26,154 nt of DNA, taken from positions 7,247 through 33,400 of the forward strand of contig DDMF01000024.1 in assembly GCA_002340515.1 (NCBI GenBank). The letters run 5' to 3'. A program made the position numbers and the translations under genes. The stretch is from Rhodobacteraceae bacterium UBA2553 (GTDB lineage Bacteria; Pseudomonadota; Alphaproteobacteria; Rhodobacterales; Rhodobacteraceae). Below the pieces are notes generated by a model. The model was not told the DNA's origin and made no database searches. It saw only the letters and a program-made list of their open reading frames with translations. Shown in pieces: positions 6,228 to 13,906 of this stretch; positions within the stretch are counted from its first letter, which is position 1, and every line of letters starts with the position of its first letter.

Positions 6228-7562
6228 TCACTGTAAATAATCGGCCCGCTGCAAGCCATATTTTGCCATCTTCTCGTTCAGCGTCCGCCGTGGAAGGCAC
6301 AGTTCGTCCATCACCCCAACAATCGACCCTTTGTGGCGCCGCATCGTATTGTCAATCAACATGCGTTCAAAGGCTTCAACATATTCCTTCAAAGGCTTCC
6401 CTTCGGTGGTCATCACCGGTTGCGCCTCTTCGTGGTCATTCATCAACAGCGACGAAATCGTGCCCGTTCCACGCCGTGACTGAAGCACCGCACGTTCGGA
6501 AATATTGATCAACTGCCGAATGTTTCCAGGCCAAGGCGCCTGCATCAATTGGGCGGCCTCCTGCACGCTGACGGTTGGGGCCGCACAGCCATATTCATCG
6601 GCAAATTGATCCGCAAAACCGGTGAACAGCATCAAGATATCTTCACCTCGCTGGCGCAGCGGCGGCAGGGTGATTTTCATCGCAGCCAAGCGGTAAAACA
6701 GATCGGGGCGCAGGCAATCTTCGCAGGTTTTACCCTGTTCTTGCAGATTGCAAATCGCGACAATGCGTGTCTCGGCTGGGGTACCTTGATCATTCATCCA
6801 GGTCAACAAACGCGCCTGAAGTCCCATCGGCAGCGCCTCGATGTCTTCCAACACAAGCGTTCCGCCGCGGGCCTCTTCGACATAGGGTTGGTTGCCGCCC
6901 TCATCCATTGGGCCAAACAAACGACGTCCAAGCGCGTCCTCGTCCGTGTCTGTGCAAGACACGACCACAAATTTCTTCCCGGCCTTGGCGCCAACCGCAT
7001 GAAGCGCATGGGCGACAAGTGTTTTGCCAGTCCCGGTTTCACCCTCTATCAAAGCATGGCCATCCGATTGACCAATATCCAGAATGTCTTCCCTTAGGCG
7101 GGACATCACCGGGGATGCACCGATGAGCTTTTTCATTATGGTCGAGCCATCCCCCAGTTCCTTGCGCAAGGCGCGGGCATCAAGCGCCAGACGCCGTTTA
7201 TGCGTGGCTTTCTTGACCAGATTGGTCATGTTGTCGGGGTTAAAGGGCTTCTCAAGGAAATCGAACGCGCCCACCCGCATCGCCTCCACCGCCATAGGCA
7301 CATCACCATGACCGGTGATCATGATGACGGGAAGCGAACTGTCGAGTGACATCAGCTTTTTCAGGAAATCCATCCCATCCATGCCCGGCATCCGAATATC
7401 CGAAATCACAACACCTGGATAATCCGGACCAATCCCCTTCAAGGCGTCCGCCGCCGAGGGGAAGGTTTCGGTTTGAAAACCTGAAAGGGCCAACCACTGA
7501 GAAATGGACTGACGCATATCTTGTTCATCATCCACGATCGCTACTTTTATTGCCTGAGCCAT
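6228..7562 (-). CDS. dctD: DctD-like response regulator with AAA+ domain lacking the GAFTGA loop
   Basis: The 444-residue protein has an N-terminal receiver (acidic residues D11/D12, phosphoacceptor D55 in VVISDIRMPGMDG, T83, K105), an AAA+ domain (Walker A GETGTGKT at 174-181, DLFYRL, sensor II region WPGNIRQL) and a Fis-type helix-turn-helix at the C-terminus. It is the partner of the DctB kinase encoded just upstream; the pair normally controls C4-dicarboxylate uptake. Two things are odd. Between RLFG (214-217) and GGTL (233-236) the chain is about seven residues shorter than in NtrC, and the GAFTGA loop that contacts sigma-54 is absent. Walker B reads LVLED where LFLDE is usual. It therefore may not activate sigma-54 promoters. 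Homology to DctD is clear; the transport target is not in the window. Confidence 0.87.
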   Translation of the reverse strand: MAQAIKVAIVDDEQDMRQSISQWLALSGFQTETFPSAADALKGIGPDYPGVVISDIRMPGMDGMDFLKKLMSLDSSLPVIMITGHGDVPMAVEAMRVGAFDFLEKPFNPDNMTNLVKKATHKRRLALDARALRKELGDGSTIMKKLIGASPVMSRLREDILDIGQSDGHALIEGETGTGKTLVAHALHAVGAKAGKKFVVVSCTDTDEDALGRRLFGPMDEGGNQPYVEEARGGTLVLEDIEALPMGLQARLLTWMNDQGTPAETRIVAICNLQEQGKTCEDCLRPDLFYRLAAMKITLPPLRQRGEDILMLFTGFADQFADEYGCAAPTVSVQEAAQLMQAPWPGNIRQLINISERAVLQSRRGTGTISSLLMNDHEEAQPVMTTEGKPLKEYVEAFERMLIDNTMRRHKGSIVGVMDELCLPRRTLNEKMAKYGLQRADYLQ

Positions 7563-7592
7563 GGCTTTTCCTCCGCCATTTTACCGGCCACC

Positions 7593-9371
7593 TTATTCGG
7601 CAGCTTCGATATCACAGTCTTCTTCATCTAAGATAGGAAGCTCGACTTCAAATACAGCCCCCCCATCTTGGCCATTTCGGGCGGTTAACCGCCCACCAAA
7701 ATCGGTGACAATCCCCGAAGAAATCGCCAAACCCAGCCCAACCCCGTCCCCCGGGGCCTTTGTGGTATAGAAGGGCTCGAACAGATTATCGAGATCCGTG
7801 ACCCCTTCGCCATTGTCGCGCACGGTGATCAAAGCGTAATCCCCGCGGCTCACAATAATGTCCACCTGTGGGGCATCCACTGTTTTTGTGGCATCAATGG
7901 CGTTGCGCAGCAGATTGATCAACACCTGTTCAAGACGCAAACGGTCCCCCATGACCATCACCGGGTTTCGGGGGATATTGCGCGTTATGCGCACTTCGCG
8001 TCGTTTCAGCTGCGGTTCCATCATCGACAACGCCATAGAAACAGATTTCCTGATGTCCATCGGTTCAAACGCATCGCCACCCTTGCGGGCATAGGATTTT
8101 AGCTGTCGGGTGATCGCCCCCATGCGCTCAATCAGATCATCAATACGCTGAAAACTGGACAAGGCTTCATCAGGGCGCTTGCGCTGCAACAACAGTTTTG
8201 CCCCGGCCAAATAGGTTTTCATCGCGGCCAGCGGCTGGTTCAACTCGTGGCTAACGGCTGCGGACATTTCCCCCAAAGCCGCCAGTTTAGAGCTTTGCGC
8301 CAGCGTCTGTTCCGCAACCTGAAGGTTCTTTTCTGCCCTCTGCCGCTCTGCAATCTCCCTTTGCAACTGATCATTAAGCTGCCGCAAATCCGCAGATTCC
8401 TGTGCAAAAAGCACAGACCGGAATTGAGCGCGTCGACTGATCAGGTAAAAGGTCAGCGATAAAAGCATCGCGAAGGCCATGATTTCTAACGATAAAAATG
8501 CATTCACCTTTTCCCTGACGGACGCATACGACGTAAAAGATGCGATCCTCCAACCTTGAAAGGGTACTCGGGCTTCGTGACGCATCACGGCCTCGCCCAG
8601 AAACAACATCTCTGACGGTAAGGCCGACCATTCTGTGGTGCTGCGAAAGTTGCGCCGGATGGCTGTCATGGCGGGGACTGTCGTCAGGGCGTCATCTTCA
8701 TGTTTGCCACGCCACCGGGGCTCTGTCGCCAAAATGACGTCGCCATGTGAATTGGTCACCAAAACGGCATCTGAAATTCCGGACCAGCTTTCTTCAAATT
8801 TGCGCAAATCAACTTCAACAACAATCACACCAATGACCTTATTGCCGGCTTCGATTTTGCGCGAATAGGTAAATTCATATGCGCCAGAGTCACTTTGAAC
8901 CGTTGAGAATACGGTTTCTGAACTGCGCAGCGCGTCGACGAAATAGGGGTCCGATCGGTGCAATTCCCCCAATGTTTCCCGAACGGTCGCCGCCACGGTT
9001 CGCCCATCACCATCAAGCAATATCAACGATTTGGCTTCAATCTCTTCGCGGTAGGAAATCAAACGGGCGGAGCTTTGCGAGAAATCCGCTGAATTCAGCG
9101 CATTGATCAATGCCGGATCCCGCGACAGCAAAAGCGGCACAACCGAATTTCGCTGTAACTCACTGATAAGGTTGCCGGAATAAAGCGCCACCCGAAGTTC
9201 GGCCCGGTTGCGCGTTGTTTCTGTATAACGTTCGGTCAGCCAACTGTTTGAGACATAAATCACGGCAGCCGCAAGACTGATCAACGCCAGCAAAACCACA
9301 CGCGCACGCAACGACACCCCAGTACGAGGGGTCAAAGCAGGTTTGGGGTGATGTTGGACATTATCCGCCAT
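7593..9371 (-). CDS. dctB: DctB-like sensor histidine kinase
   Basis: The 592-residue membrane kinase has one transmembrane helix at about residues 25-45 (VVLLALISLAAAVIYV), a periplasmic dCache-type sensor domain to about residue 285, and a second helix (LEIMAFAMLLSLTFYLISRR). A coiled coil rich in Gln/Glu follows, then the phosphoacceptor box AVSHELNQPLAAMKTYL with His at 375. The ATPase has the N box LINLLRNAIDA and the G boxes RDNGEGV and GVGLGLAISSGI. In the DctB family the sensor binds C4-dicarboxylates. It ends 30 bases before dctD, so the two form an operon. The start codon lies inside a perfect hairpin and no clear ribosome-binding site precedes it. It begins only 36 bases after purQ. 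Confidence 0.88.
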   Translation of the reverse strand: MADNVQHHPKPALTPRTGVSLRARVVLLALISLAAAVIYVSNSWLTERYTETTRNRAELRVALYSGNLISELQRNSVVPLLLSRDPALINALNSADFSQSSARLISYREEIEAKSLILLDGDGRTVAATVRETLGELHRSDPYFVDALRSSETVFSTVQSDSGAYEFTYSRKIEAGNKVIGVIVVEVDLRKFEESWSGISDAVLVTNSHGDVILATEPRWRGKHEDDALTTVPAMTAIRRNFRSTTEWSALPSEMLFLGEAVMRHEARVPFQGWRIASFTSYASVREKVNAFLSLEIMAFAMLLSLTFYLISRRAQFRSVLFAQESADLRQLNDQLQREIAERQRAEKNLQVAEQTLAQSSKLAALGEMSAAVSHELNQPLAAMKTYLAGAKLLLQRKRPDEALSSFQRIDDLIERMGAITRQLKSYARKGGDAFEPMDIRKSVSMALSMMEPQLKRREVRITRNIPRNPVMVMGDRLRLEQVLINLLRNAIDATKTVDAPQVDIIVSRGDYALITVRDNGEGVTDLDNLFEPFYTTKAPGDGVGLGLAISSGIVTDFGGRLTARNGQDGGAVFEVELPILDEEDCDIEAAE

Positions 9372-9395
9372 GGCGCAAGTCTAAGCGCCATGGCG
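9366..9395 (-). repeat. Paired palindromes forming a hairpin over the dctB start
   Basis: The 10-base palindrome CGCCATGGCG occurs twice, at 9366-9375 and 9386-9395, exactly 20 bases apart. Extended by one base each, the copies form an 11-bp inverted repeat (9366-9376 with 9385-9395) around an eight-base loop. The dctB ATG (9371-9369) is inside one arm, and a second, out-of-frame ATG is in the other. No T tract follows, so it is not a standard intrinsic terminator. Confidence 0.6.
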
Positions 9396-9407
9396 AGGGG
9401 CCACAAG

Positions 9408-10076
9408 TCAGGCCGCGACCACGGCATCAACCAACGAGCGGAACATTGCCACCCCGTCGGTGCCGCCATGCATCTCATCCACGCAGCGCTCAGGATGCGG
9501 CATCATACCAAGCACCCGGCGGTTTTTAGAGATCACACCCGCGATGTTGCCGGATGATCCATTGGGGTTGTCGGTGTAGGTAAAGGCAATGCGACCTTCG
9601 GATTTAAGCTGCGCCAGCTTTTCATCCGTGACGTTGTAATTGCCATCGTGATGCGCCACAGGAACCAACAATTCCTGCCCTTCGGAATAGCCAGACAAAA
9701 AGGCATTATCTGTATTTTCCACTTTTAAACCAACAGGTTTGCAGATGAACTTCAGATTTGCATTGCGCATCAAAGCGCCGGGCAAAATGCCCGTTTCAGT
9801 GAGAACCTGAAACCCGTTACAAATGCCAATGGCATAGCCACCGCGTTCCGTGTGACGGATCAAAGATTTGGTGATCGGTGATTGCGCGGCAATGGCCCCA
9901 CACCGCAAATAATCCCCAAAGGAAAAGCCCCCCGGAACACCCACGATGTCCAGATCCTCAGGAAGGTCGGTTTCTTTATGCCAGATCATGGTCACATCGG
10001 CCCCGGCCCGCTCAAACGCGACGGCCAAATCGCGGTCACAGTTTGAACCCGGAAAGACAAGTACACCCGCCTTCAT
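9408..10076 (-). CDS. purQ: Phosphoribosylformylglycinamidine synthase, glutaminase subunit PurQ
   Basis: The 222-residue protein is a class I glutamine amidotransferase. MKAGVLVFPGSNCDRDLA is the conserved N-terminus, GICNGFQVL carries the nucleophilic Cys, and MMPHPERCVDE carries the catalytic His and Glu. It supplies ammonia to PurL for the FGAR to FGAM step of purine synthesis. The ATG at 10076 shares one base with the purS stop codon (TGATG), which implies translational coupling; an in-frame GTG one codon earlier is less likely. PurL is outside the window. It is the last gene of the purC-purS-purQ operon before dctB. Confidence 0.97.
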   Translation of the reverse strand: MKAGVLVFPGSNCDRDLAVAFERAGADVTMIWHKETDLPEDLDIVGVPGGFSFGDYLRCGAIAAQSPITKSLIRHTERGGYAIGICNGFQVLTETGILPGALMRNANLKFICKPVGLKVENTDNAFLSGYSEGQELLVPVAHHDGNYNVTDEKLAQLKSEGRIAFTYTDNPNGSSGNIAGVISKNRRVLGMMPHPERCVDEMHGGTDGVAMFRSLVDAVVAA

Positions 10077-10306
10077 CACAGCACCTGAATGGCGTAGTTT
10101 TCGATCACGGTGTTGGCCAGCAGCTTGTCACACATGTCTTTGATGGTCTCTTCAGAGGTGCCCTCGGCCACATCCAACTCAATCACTTTGCCCTGGCGAA
10201 CTTTTTCCACACCGTCAAATCCCAGATTGCCAAGTGCGTGGCGCACGGCCTCGCCTTGGGGGTCCAAAACGCCGGTTTTCAGCATCACATCAACACGAAC
10301 TTTCAT
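10076..10306 (-). CDS. purS: Phosphoribosylformylglycinamidine synthase subunit PurS
   Basis: This 76-residue protein starts MKVRVDVMLKTGVLDPQGEA and continues with VRHALGNLGFDGVEKVRQGK, which is characteristic of PurS. PurS joins PurL and PurQ in the three-part FGAM synthase found in most bacteria outside the Gammaproteobacteria. The ATG at 10306 follows AAGGAAGAG. It starts 11 bases after purC and overlaps purQ by one base. Confidence 0.97.
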   Translation of the reverse strand: MKVRVDVMLKTGVLDPQGEAVRHALGNLGFDGVEKVRQGKVIELDVAEGTSEETIKDMCDKLLANTVIENYAIQVL

Positions 10307-10317
10307 GGGGCTCTTCC

Positions 10318-11082
10318 TTAGTTGATCAGGGTAGGTTTGGTGTTGGCGTGGGTCACATTCGAAGGCAGAACCCCCAAGCGACGCGCCACTTCGGTATAGG
10401 CATCGGTCAGATTGCCAAGGTCACGGCGGAACACATCTTTATCCAGCTTTTGGCCCGTTTCAATGTCCCACAGACGGCAGCTGTCCGGGCTGATTTCATC
10501 GGCCAGGATCAGGCGTGGAAAATCACCGTCATAGACGCGCCCGAATTCGATTTTGAAATCGATCAGCTTGATCCCAACGCCATACATGATGCCGGACAGG
10601 TAATCGTTTATCCGCAAAGTCATATCGACAATTTCACCCAGCTCTTGCTGTGTGGCCCAGCCGAACGCCATGATGTATTCTTCGGGCACCAAAGGGTCGC
10701 CCAACGCATCGTCTTTATAGGAAAACTCAACAATGGGGCGTGGCAGGCGCGTGCCCTCTTCCATGCCCAACCGTTTTGCCATCGACCCGGCAGCATAATT
10801 GCGCACGATGACCTCAAGCGGCACAATCTCGGCCGCTTTGATCAGCTGTTCACGCATATTCAGCCGCTTGATAAAATGGGTCGGAATGCCGATTTGGCCA
10901 AGGCCGGTCATGAAAAACTCGGACAGGCGGTTGTTCAACACGCCCTTACCTTCAATCACATCACGCTTTTCAGCATTAAACGCGGTGGCATCATCCTTGA
11001 AGTACTGAACCAGGGTTCCCTGCTCCGGGCCTTCATAAAGAACTTTTGCTTTGCCTTCATAGAGTTTTTTGCGACGTGCCAT
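10318..11082 (-). CDS. purC: SAICAR synthetase (phosphoribosylaminoimidazole-succinocarboxamide synthase)
   Basis: The 254-residue enzyme couples aspartate to CAIR using ATP. KLYEGKAKVLYEGPEQG is the nucleotide-binding N-terminus, IPLEVIVRNYAAGSMAKRLG (written here with V for the first I) the central signature region, and LIDFKIEFGRVYDGDFPRLI the SAICAR synthetase signature 2, ending in LADEISPDSCRLWD. The ATG at 11082 (MARRKKLYEG) matches the family start; the frame runs on to 11169 without homology. It heads the purCSQ operon. A good promoter is present at 11141-11169. Confidence 0.97.
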   Translation of the reverse strand: MARRKKLYEGKAKVLYEGPEQGTLVQYFKDDATAFNAEKRDVIEGKGVLNNRLSEFFMTGLGQIGIPTHFIKRLNMREQLIKAAEIVPLEVIVRNYAAGSMAKRLGMEEGTRLPRPIVEFSYKDDALGDPLVPEEYIMAFGWATQQELGEIVDMTLRINDYLSGIMYGVGIKLIDFKIEFGRVYDGDFPRLILADEISPDSCRLWDIETGQKLDKDVFRRDLGNLTDAYTEVARRLGVLPSNVTHANTKPTLIN

Positions 11083-11140
11083 GGGATCCCCGCCATTTGA
11101 GTGCAGCCCGCGGGGCCAAACGACTCCCGCTCTTGCACGC

Positions 11141-11169
11141 CCTATAAGCAATTCCCCCCTTTGGGGCAA
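11141..11169 (-). promoter_or_regulatory. Sigma-70 promoter of purC-purS-purQ
   Basis: On the minus strand TTGCCC (11164-11169) and TATAGG (11141-11146) are exactly 17 bases apart. Transcription would begin near 11134, giving a leader of about 50 bases. The assignment rests on spacing and partial consensus. Confidence 0.55.
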
Positions 11170-11205
11170 TATGGGGGCATCATTCTGGAACGAATATCCA
11201 AGAAA

Positions 11206-11245
11206 TCCACCAATTCAATACAGTTTCCACCAATTCCACTCAGTT
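11206..11245. repeat. 20-bp imperfect tandem repeat between purC and the zeta-subunit gene
   Basis: Two adjoining 20-base units, 11206-11225 and 11226-11245, both begin TCCACCAATTC and end CAGTT and differ at three positions. A 20-base period places the units on the same face of DNA. The palindrome TTCACGTGAA (11245-11254) follows at once. The repeat is upstream of the promoters of both divergent genes. Confidence 0.7.
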
Positions 11246-11271
11246 TCACGTGAATGAGAGCGCTAGCGGGG

Positions 11272-11300
11272 TTGCGATGGGGCGTTTGGATTGGCATATC
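11272..11300 (+). promoter_or_regulatory. Candidate promoter of the ATPase zeta-subunit gene
   Basis: TTGCGA (11272-11277) and CATATC (11295-11300) are 17 bases apart, about 40 bases before the start codon. The match is moderate and made by eye. Confidence 0.42.
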
Positions 11301-11340
11301 ATGAGCAACAGAATGACAACCCATGGATAGGGACGCCAGA

Positions 11341-11652
11341 ATGACAACGTTTGACGATCGCGAAAACGCCTTTGAAGCCAAATTTGCCCATGACGAAGAA
11401 ATGATCTTCAAGGCAAACGCGCGGGCCAACAAGAAACTGGGCCTTTGGGCTGCTGAAAAACTGGGTAAAACTGGTGATGAAGCAGAAGCTTATGCCAAAG
11501 AAGTCATCGTTGCTGATTTCGAAGAGGCTGGCCACGAAGATGTTGTGCGTAAGGTTGTGGGCGACCTCAACAATGTCACCGCCGATGAAATCCGCGCCAA
11601 ACGGGCCGAACTTCTGGCTGTGGCCAAGGCTGAAATGGCCGGCGAAGCTTAA
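11341..11652 (+). CDS. DUF1476 protein, F1-ATPase inhibitor zeta subunit
   Basis: The 103-residue, mostly helical and highly charged protein begins MTTFDDRENAFEAKFAHDEE and contains LGLWAAEKLGKTG and DFEEAGHEDVVRKVVGDL. This is the DUF1476 family, whose Paracoccus denitrificans member is the zeta subunit. That subunit inserts its N-terminus into F1-ATPase and blocks ATP hydrolysis when the proton gradient falls. The N-terminal segment that does the inhibiting is present. An ATG at 11323 is in frame, but only the ATG at 11341 has a ribosome-binding site (AGGGA, seven bases upstream) and matches the family start. It is monocistronic, divergent from purC, and ends at a strong terminator. ATP synthase genes are not nearby, as is usual for this gene. 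Confidence 0.9.
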   Translation: MTTFDDRENAFEAKFAHDEEMIFKANARANKKLGLWAAEKLGKTGDEAEAYAKEVIVADFEEAGHEDVVRKVVGDLNNVTADEIRAKRAELLAVAKAEMAGEA

Positions 11653-11670
11653 TCGCGTTTAAAAGAGTTT

Positions 11671-11701
11671 AAGGCGCGCCCATCTGGCCGCGCCTTTTTT
11701 T
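11671..11701 (+). terminator. Intrinsic terminator of the zeta-subunit gene
   Basis: AAGGCGCG (11671-11678) pairs with CGCGCCTT (11689-11696), and the T run extends to 11701. It starts 19 bases after the stop codon. Confidence 0.88.
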
Positions 11702-11817
11702 GTATCCACATCCTAAGCCCCATTTGGGATAAAGCATAAACTCGAACAAATTGATCTGTTAACGGTCTCTTTGCAAAGCAGGCTCACAATAAGCCGGGGC
11801 AATGCAAAGGGTGAGGT

Positions 11818-13782
11818 ATGCATCAAGGACGTTTCAAACGAGTTGGGCGCGAGCGGTTGGCCGAGCGCCGTATTTCTAACGTTATGTCACATGCAGCAGC
11901 CGACGGGTTGGACGTTCGCAAGATGCTGGCGCGACAAATCCTGCCGTTGGGGTTTGCCCTCGGTATTGTTTGGCTGCTTTGGGGAAAAATGGATGGCTTG
12001 GATGTCAGCCATATCAAATCCTCGCTCAAAACCGTGGCACCGCATCAATGGCTGCTCGCGGCTTTCTTTTCCGCGATCTCATTCTGGGCGCTTGGCCGCT
12101 ATGATCGTGTGGTCCATCGCTTGATCGGCTCCCCAACGCAATCGGGTGCTGCACAGCGCGCGGGTGTTACAGCTATTGCGCTGTCGCAAACCGTCGGAAT
12201 GGGGGTTCTGTCATCCGCTTTGGTGCGGTGGCGCATGCTACCAGAGATCAGCCTTGTGCAAGCCACCCGCATTTCAATGATTGTGTCGGTTTCCTTCCTG
12301 TCTGCCTGGGCCGTCGTGGCGGCCGGGGTGATGCTAATGGTTCCCCTTGCCCTGCCGGGGTCCACTTGGATCGCTTGGGCCATCCTGGCTGGGGCCACAG
12401 CATTGATTGCCTTGTCCGTTTTTCGCCCACAGTGCCTATCGCGTTTCAACCTCCCGTCCCTAAAAGCAATGGCAGCCTTCGTGGCCCTTGCCGCAATTGA
12501 TACATTTGCAGCAGGCGCAGCACTTTGGGCGGTGATGCCGGAAAACTGTGTCATTGGCCTTGTTCCCGTTGTGGCCGCCTATCTCATCGCCTTAGGTGCA
12601 GGATTATTATCAGGGACACCCGGCGGTGTTGGCCCGTTTGAGGTAACACTTCTGGCGCTGTTGCCCCAGCTTGATCAAGAACCAGTCCTTGCCGCGATCC
12701 TTGCCTTTCGCGCAGTTTATTACGCAGCACCTGCACTGGTCGCCGCCGCACTAACCATTCGAGGCCCGGCAAATGACGCTGCATCTGACACGCGGCGCAC
12801 CAGCGCTCAATTAACAGAACTGGCATATACATCCATGTTGCCTGCACGCGTCTCCACCGCAATCGAGACCGCACCCCGCGCAGAAGCCGCCCTACTACGT
12901 CAAGGCTGTCTTGCCCTATTTGAAACAAACGGCAAGTGCCCCGCCGCAATGGCCAAAAAGACGGGCCAAAGCCTAGTGGTCGTTTCCGACCCGCTTATGC
13001 AGACACAGTTCCACACCGGCTTTCTTTCTGACTTGAAACAAACCTCTAAAGACAATTACCTTTCCCCCTTCTTGTACAAAATCGGGGGGCGGATGGCCGC
13101 CATTGCGCGCGGCGCGCATTGGGTCACACTGCCGATTGCACGCGAGGCATGGCTCTCCCCTCAAGAGTTTTCGACAGACGGATCCTCTCGTCGACAACTT
13201 CGTCGCAAACTACGACAAGCGGAAAAATCAGGCATTTCCGTTAAGGTCGGTGGCGCAAATCTGCCTTTGTCGGAAATGGCACGGATTTCAGACGACTGGC
13301 GTCGGGCGCGTGGCGGAGAGCGTGGGTTTTCCATGGGCGTATGGCGCCCGGACACCCTACCCCATTCTCAAATCTATCTGGCTTATCAAAAGGATAATCT
13401 GGTTGGGTTTATTACGTTACATAAAAATGCCCAGGAATTCAGCCTCGACCTCATGCGAATGAAGGAAGACACTGCGGATGGCACCATGCATTTGCTGGTC
13501 TGCTTTGCAATTCAACATGCTGCCAAACAGGGCTGTCAACGCCTATCACTTGCTGCAGTTCCGCTTGGCCCCCAGCCCGATGAGCCAAAAATATTTCACT
13601 ATTTACGGTACACGTTGGATAAAATCAGCGGCGCATCTGGTTTGCGCCAGTTCAAAACGAGCTTTGCGCCAAATTGGGAAACCCTTTATGCGGCGGCACC
13701 CACGCGACTGGGTCTGTTACTGGGCGCCCTGGATGTGACACGCGAGATTTCTCGCCCCCATTTTACCGGCCGCAGCACCTGA
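11818..13782 (+). CDS. MprF-like integral membrane protein with DUF2156 (aminoacyl-phosphatidylglycerol synthase type) domain
   Basis: The 654-residue protein has two parts. Residues ~40-315 contain about eight hydrophobic helices (for example LGFALGIVWLLWG and MAAFVALAAIDTFAAGAALW) and the motif GAGLLSGTPGGVGPFEV, typical of the MprF flippase-type region. Residues ~330-640 are a soluble DUF2156 domain with the GNAT-like segments RRQLRRKLRQAEKSGISV, DDWRRARGGERGFSMGVW and LRQFKTSFAPNWE. MprF moves lysine or alanine from tRNA onto phosphatidylglycerol and flips the product, lowering surface charge. Here the membrane part is shorter than in canonical ~840-residue MprF. The acceptor and amino acid are unknown. 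The ATG at 11818 follows AGGG; no ribosome-binding site precedes the alternative at 11884. Confidence 0.8.
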   Translation: MHQGRFKRVGRERLAERRISNVMSHAAADGLDVRKMLARQILPLGFALGIVWLLWGKMDGLDVSHIKSSLKTVAPHQWLLAAFFSAISFWALGRYDRVVHRLIGSPTQSGAAQRAGVTAIALSQTVGMGVLSSALVRWRMLPEISLVQATRISMIVSVSFLSAWAVVAAGVMLMVPLALPGSTWIAWAILAGATALIALSVFRPQCLSRFNLPSLKAMAAFVALAAIDTFAAGAALWAVMPENCVIGLVPVVAAYLIALGAGLLSGTPGGVGPFEVTLLALLPQLDQEPVLAAILAFRAVYYAAPALVAAALTIRGPANDAASDTRRTSAQLTELAYTSMLPARVSTAIETAPRAEAALLRQGCLALFETNGKCPAAMAKKTGQSLVVVSDPLMQTQFHTGFLSDLKQTSKDNYLSPFLYKIGGRMAAIARGAHWVTLPIAREAWLSPQEFSTDGSSRRQLRRKLRQAEKSGISVKVGGANLPLSEMARISDDWRRARGGERGFSMGVWRPDTLPHSQIYLAYQKDNLVGFITLHKNAQEFSLDLMRMKEDTADGTMHLLVCFAIQHAAKQGCQRLSLAAVPLGPQPDEPKIFHYLRYTLDKISGASGLRQFKTSFAPNWETLYAAAPTRLGLLLGALDVTREISRPHFTGRST

Positions 13783-13800
13783 AACCGGCAATCAACAGGC

Positions 13801-13906
13801 GGCTGATTTGCAATGGCATTCATAGTTGCTATGAAACTATTGCATTTGCGCGCGGGGCAAATCCGTGGCAGGTAGCGGCTATACTTGAATTCTCCGGAGA
13901 TCGAAA
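13801..13906 (+). promoter_or_regulatory. Inverted-repeat-rich leader of the homocysteine methyltransferase gene
   Basis: A stable hairpin is formed by TGCAAT/ATTGCA (13809-13814, 13839-13844) and the inner TTCATAG/CTATGAA (13819-13825, 13829-13835). GCAAATC at 13857-13863 can pair either with GATTTGC at 13805-13811, which breaks that hairpin, or with ATTTGC at 13844-13849. A TTGCAA...TATGAA pair with 16-base spacing (13809-13835) could instead be a promoter on the same bases. The sequence does not fit the SAM-II or SAH riboswitch cores. Confidence 0.35.

Noticed and set aside
10234..11100. Plus-strand open frame of 288 codons opposite purC and purS
   Set aside because: It is a shadow of the conserved pur genes on the minus strand, with His/Phe/Gln-rich antisense composition.
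13801..13906. SAM-II or SAH riboswitch
   Set aside because: GCTGATTTG resembles part of SAM-II, but the downstream GCTAAA core is missing, and the SAH core is also absent.
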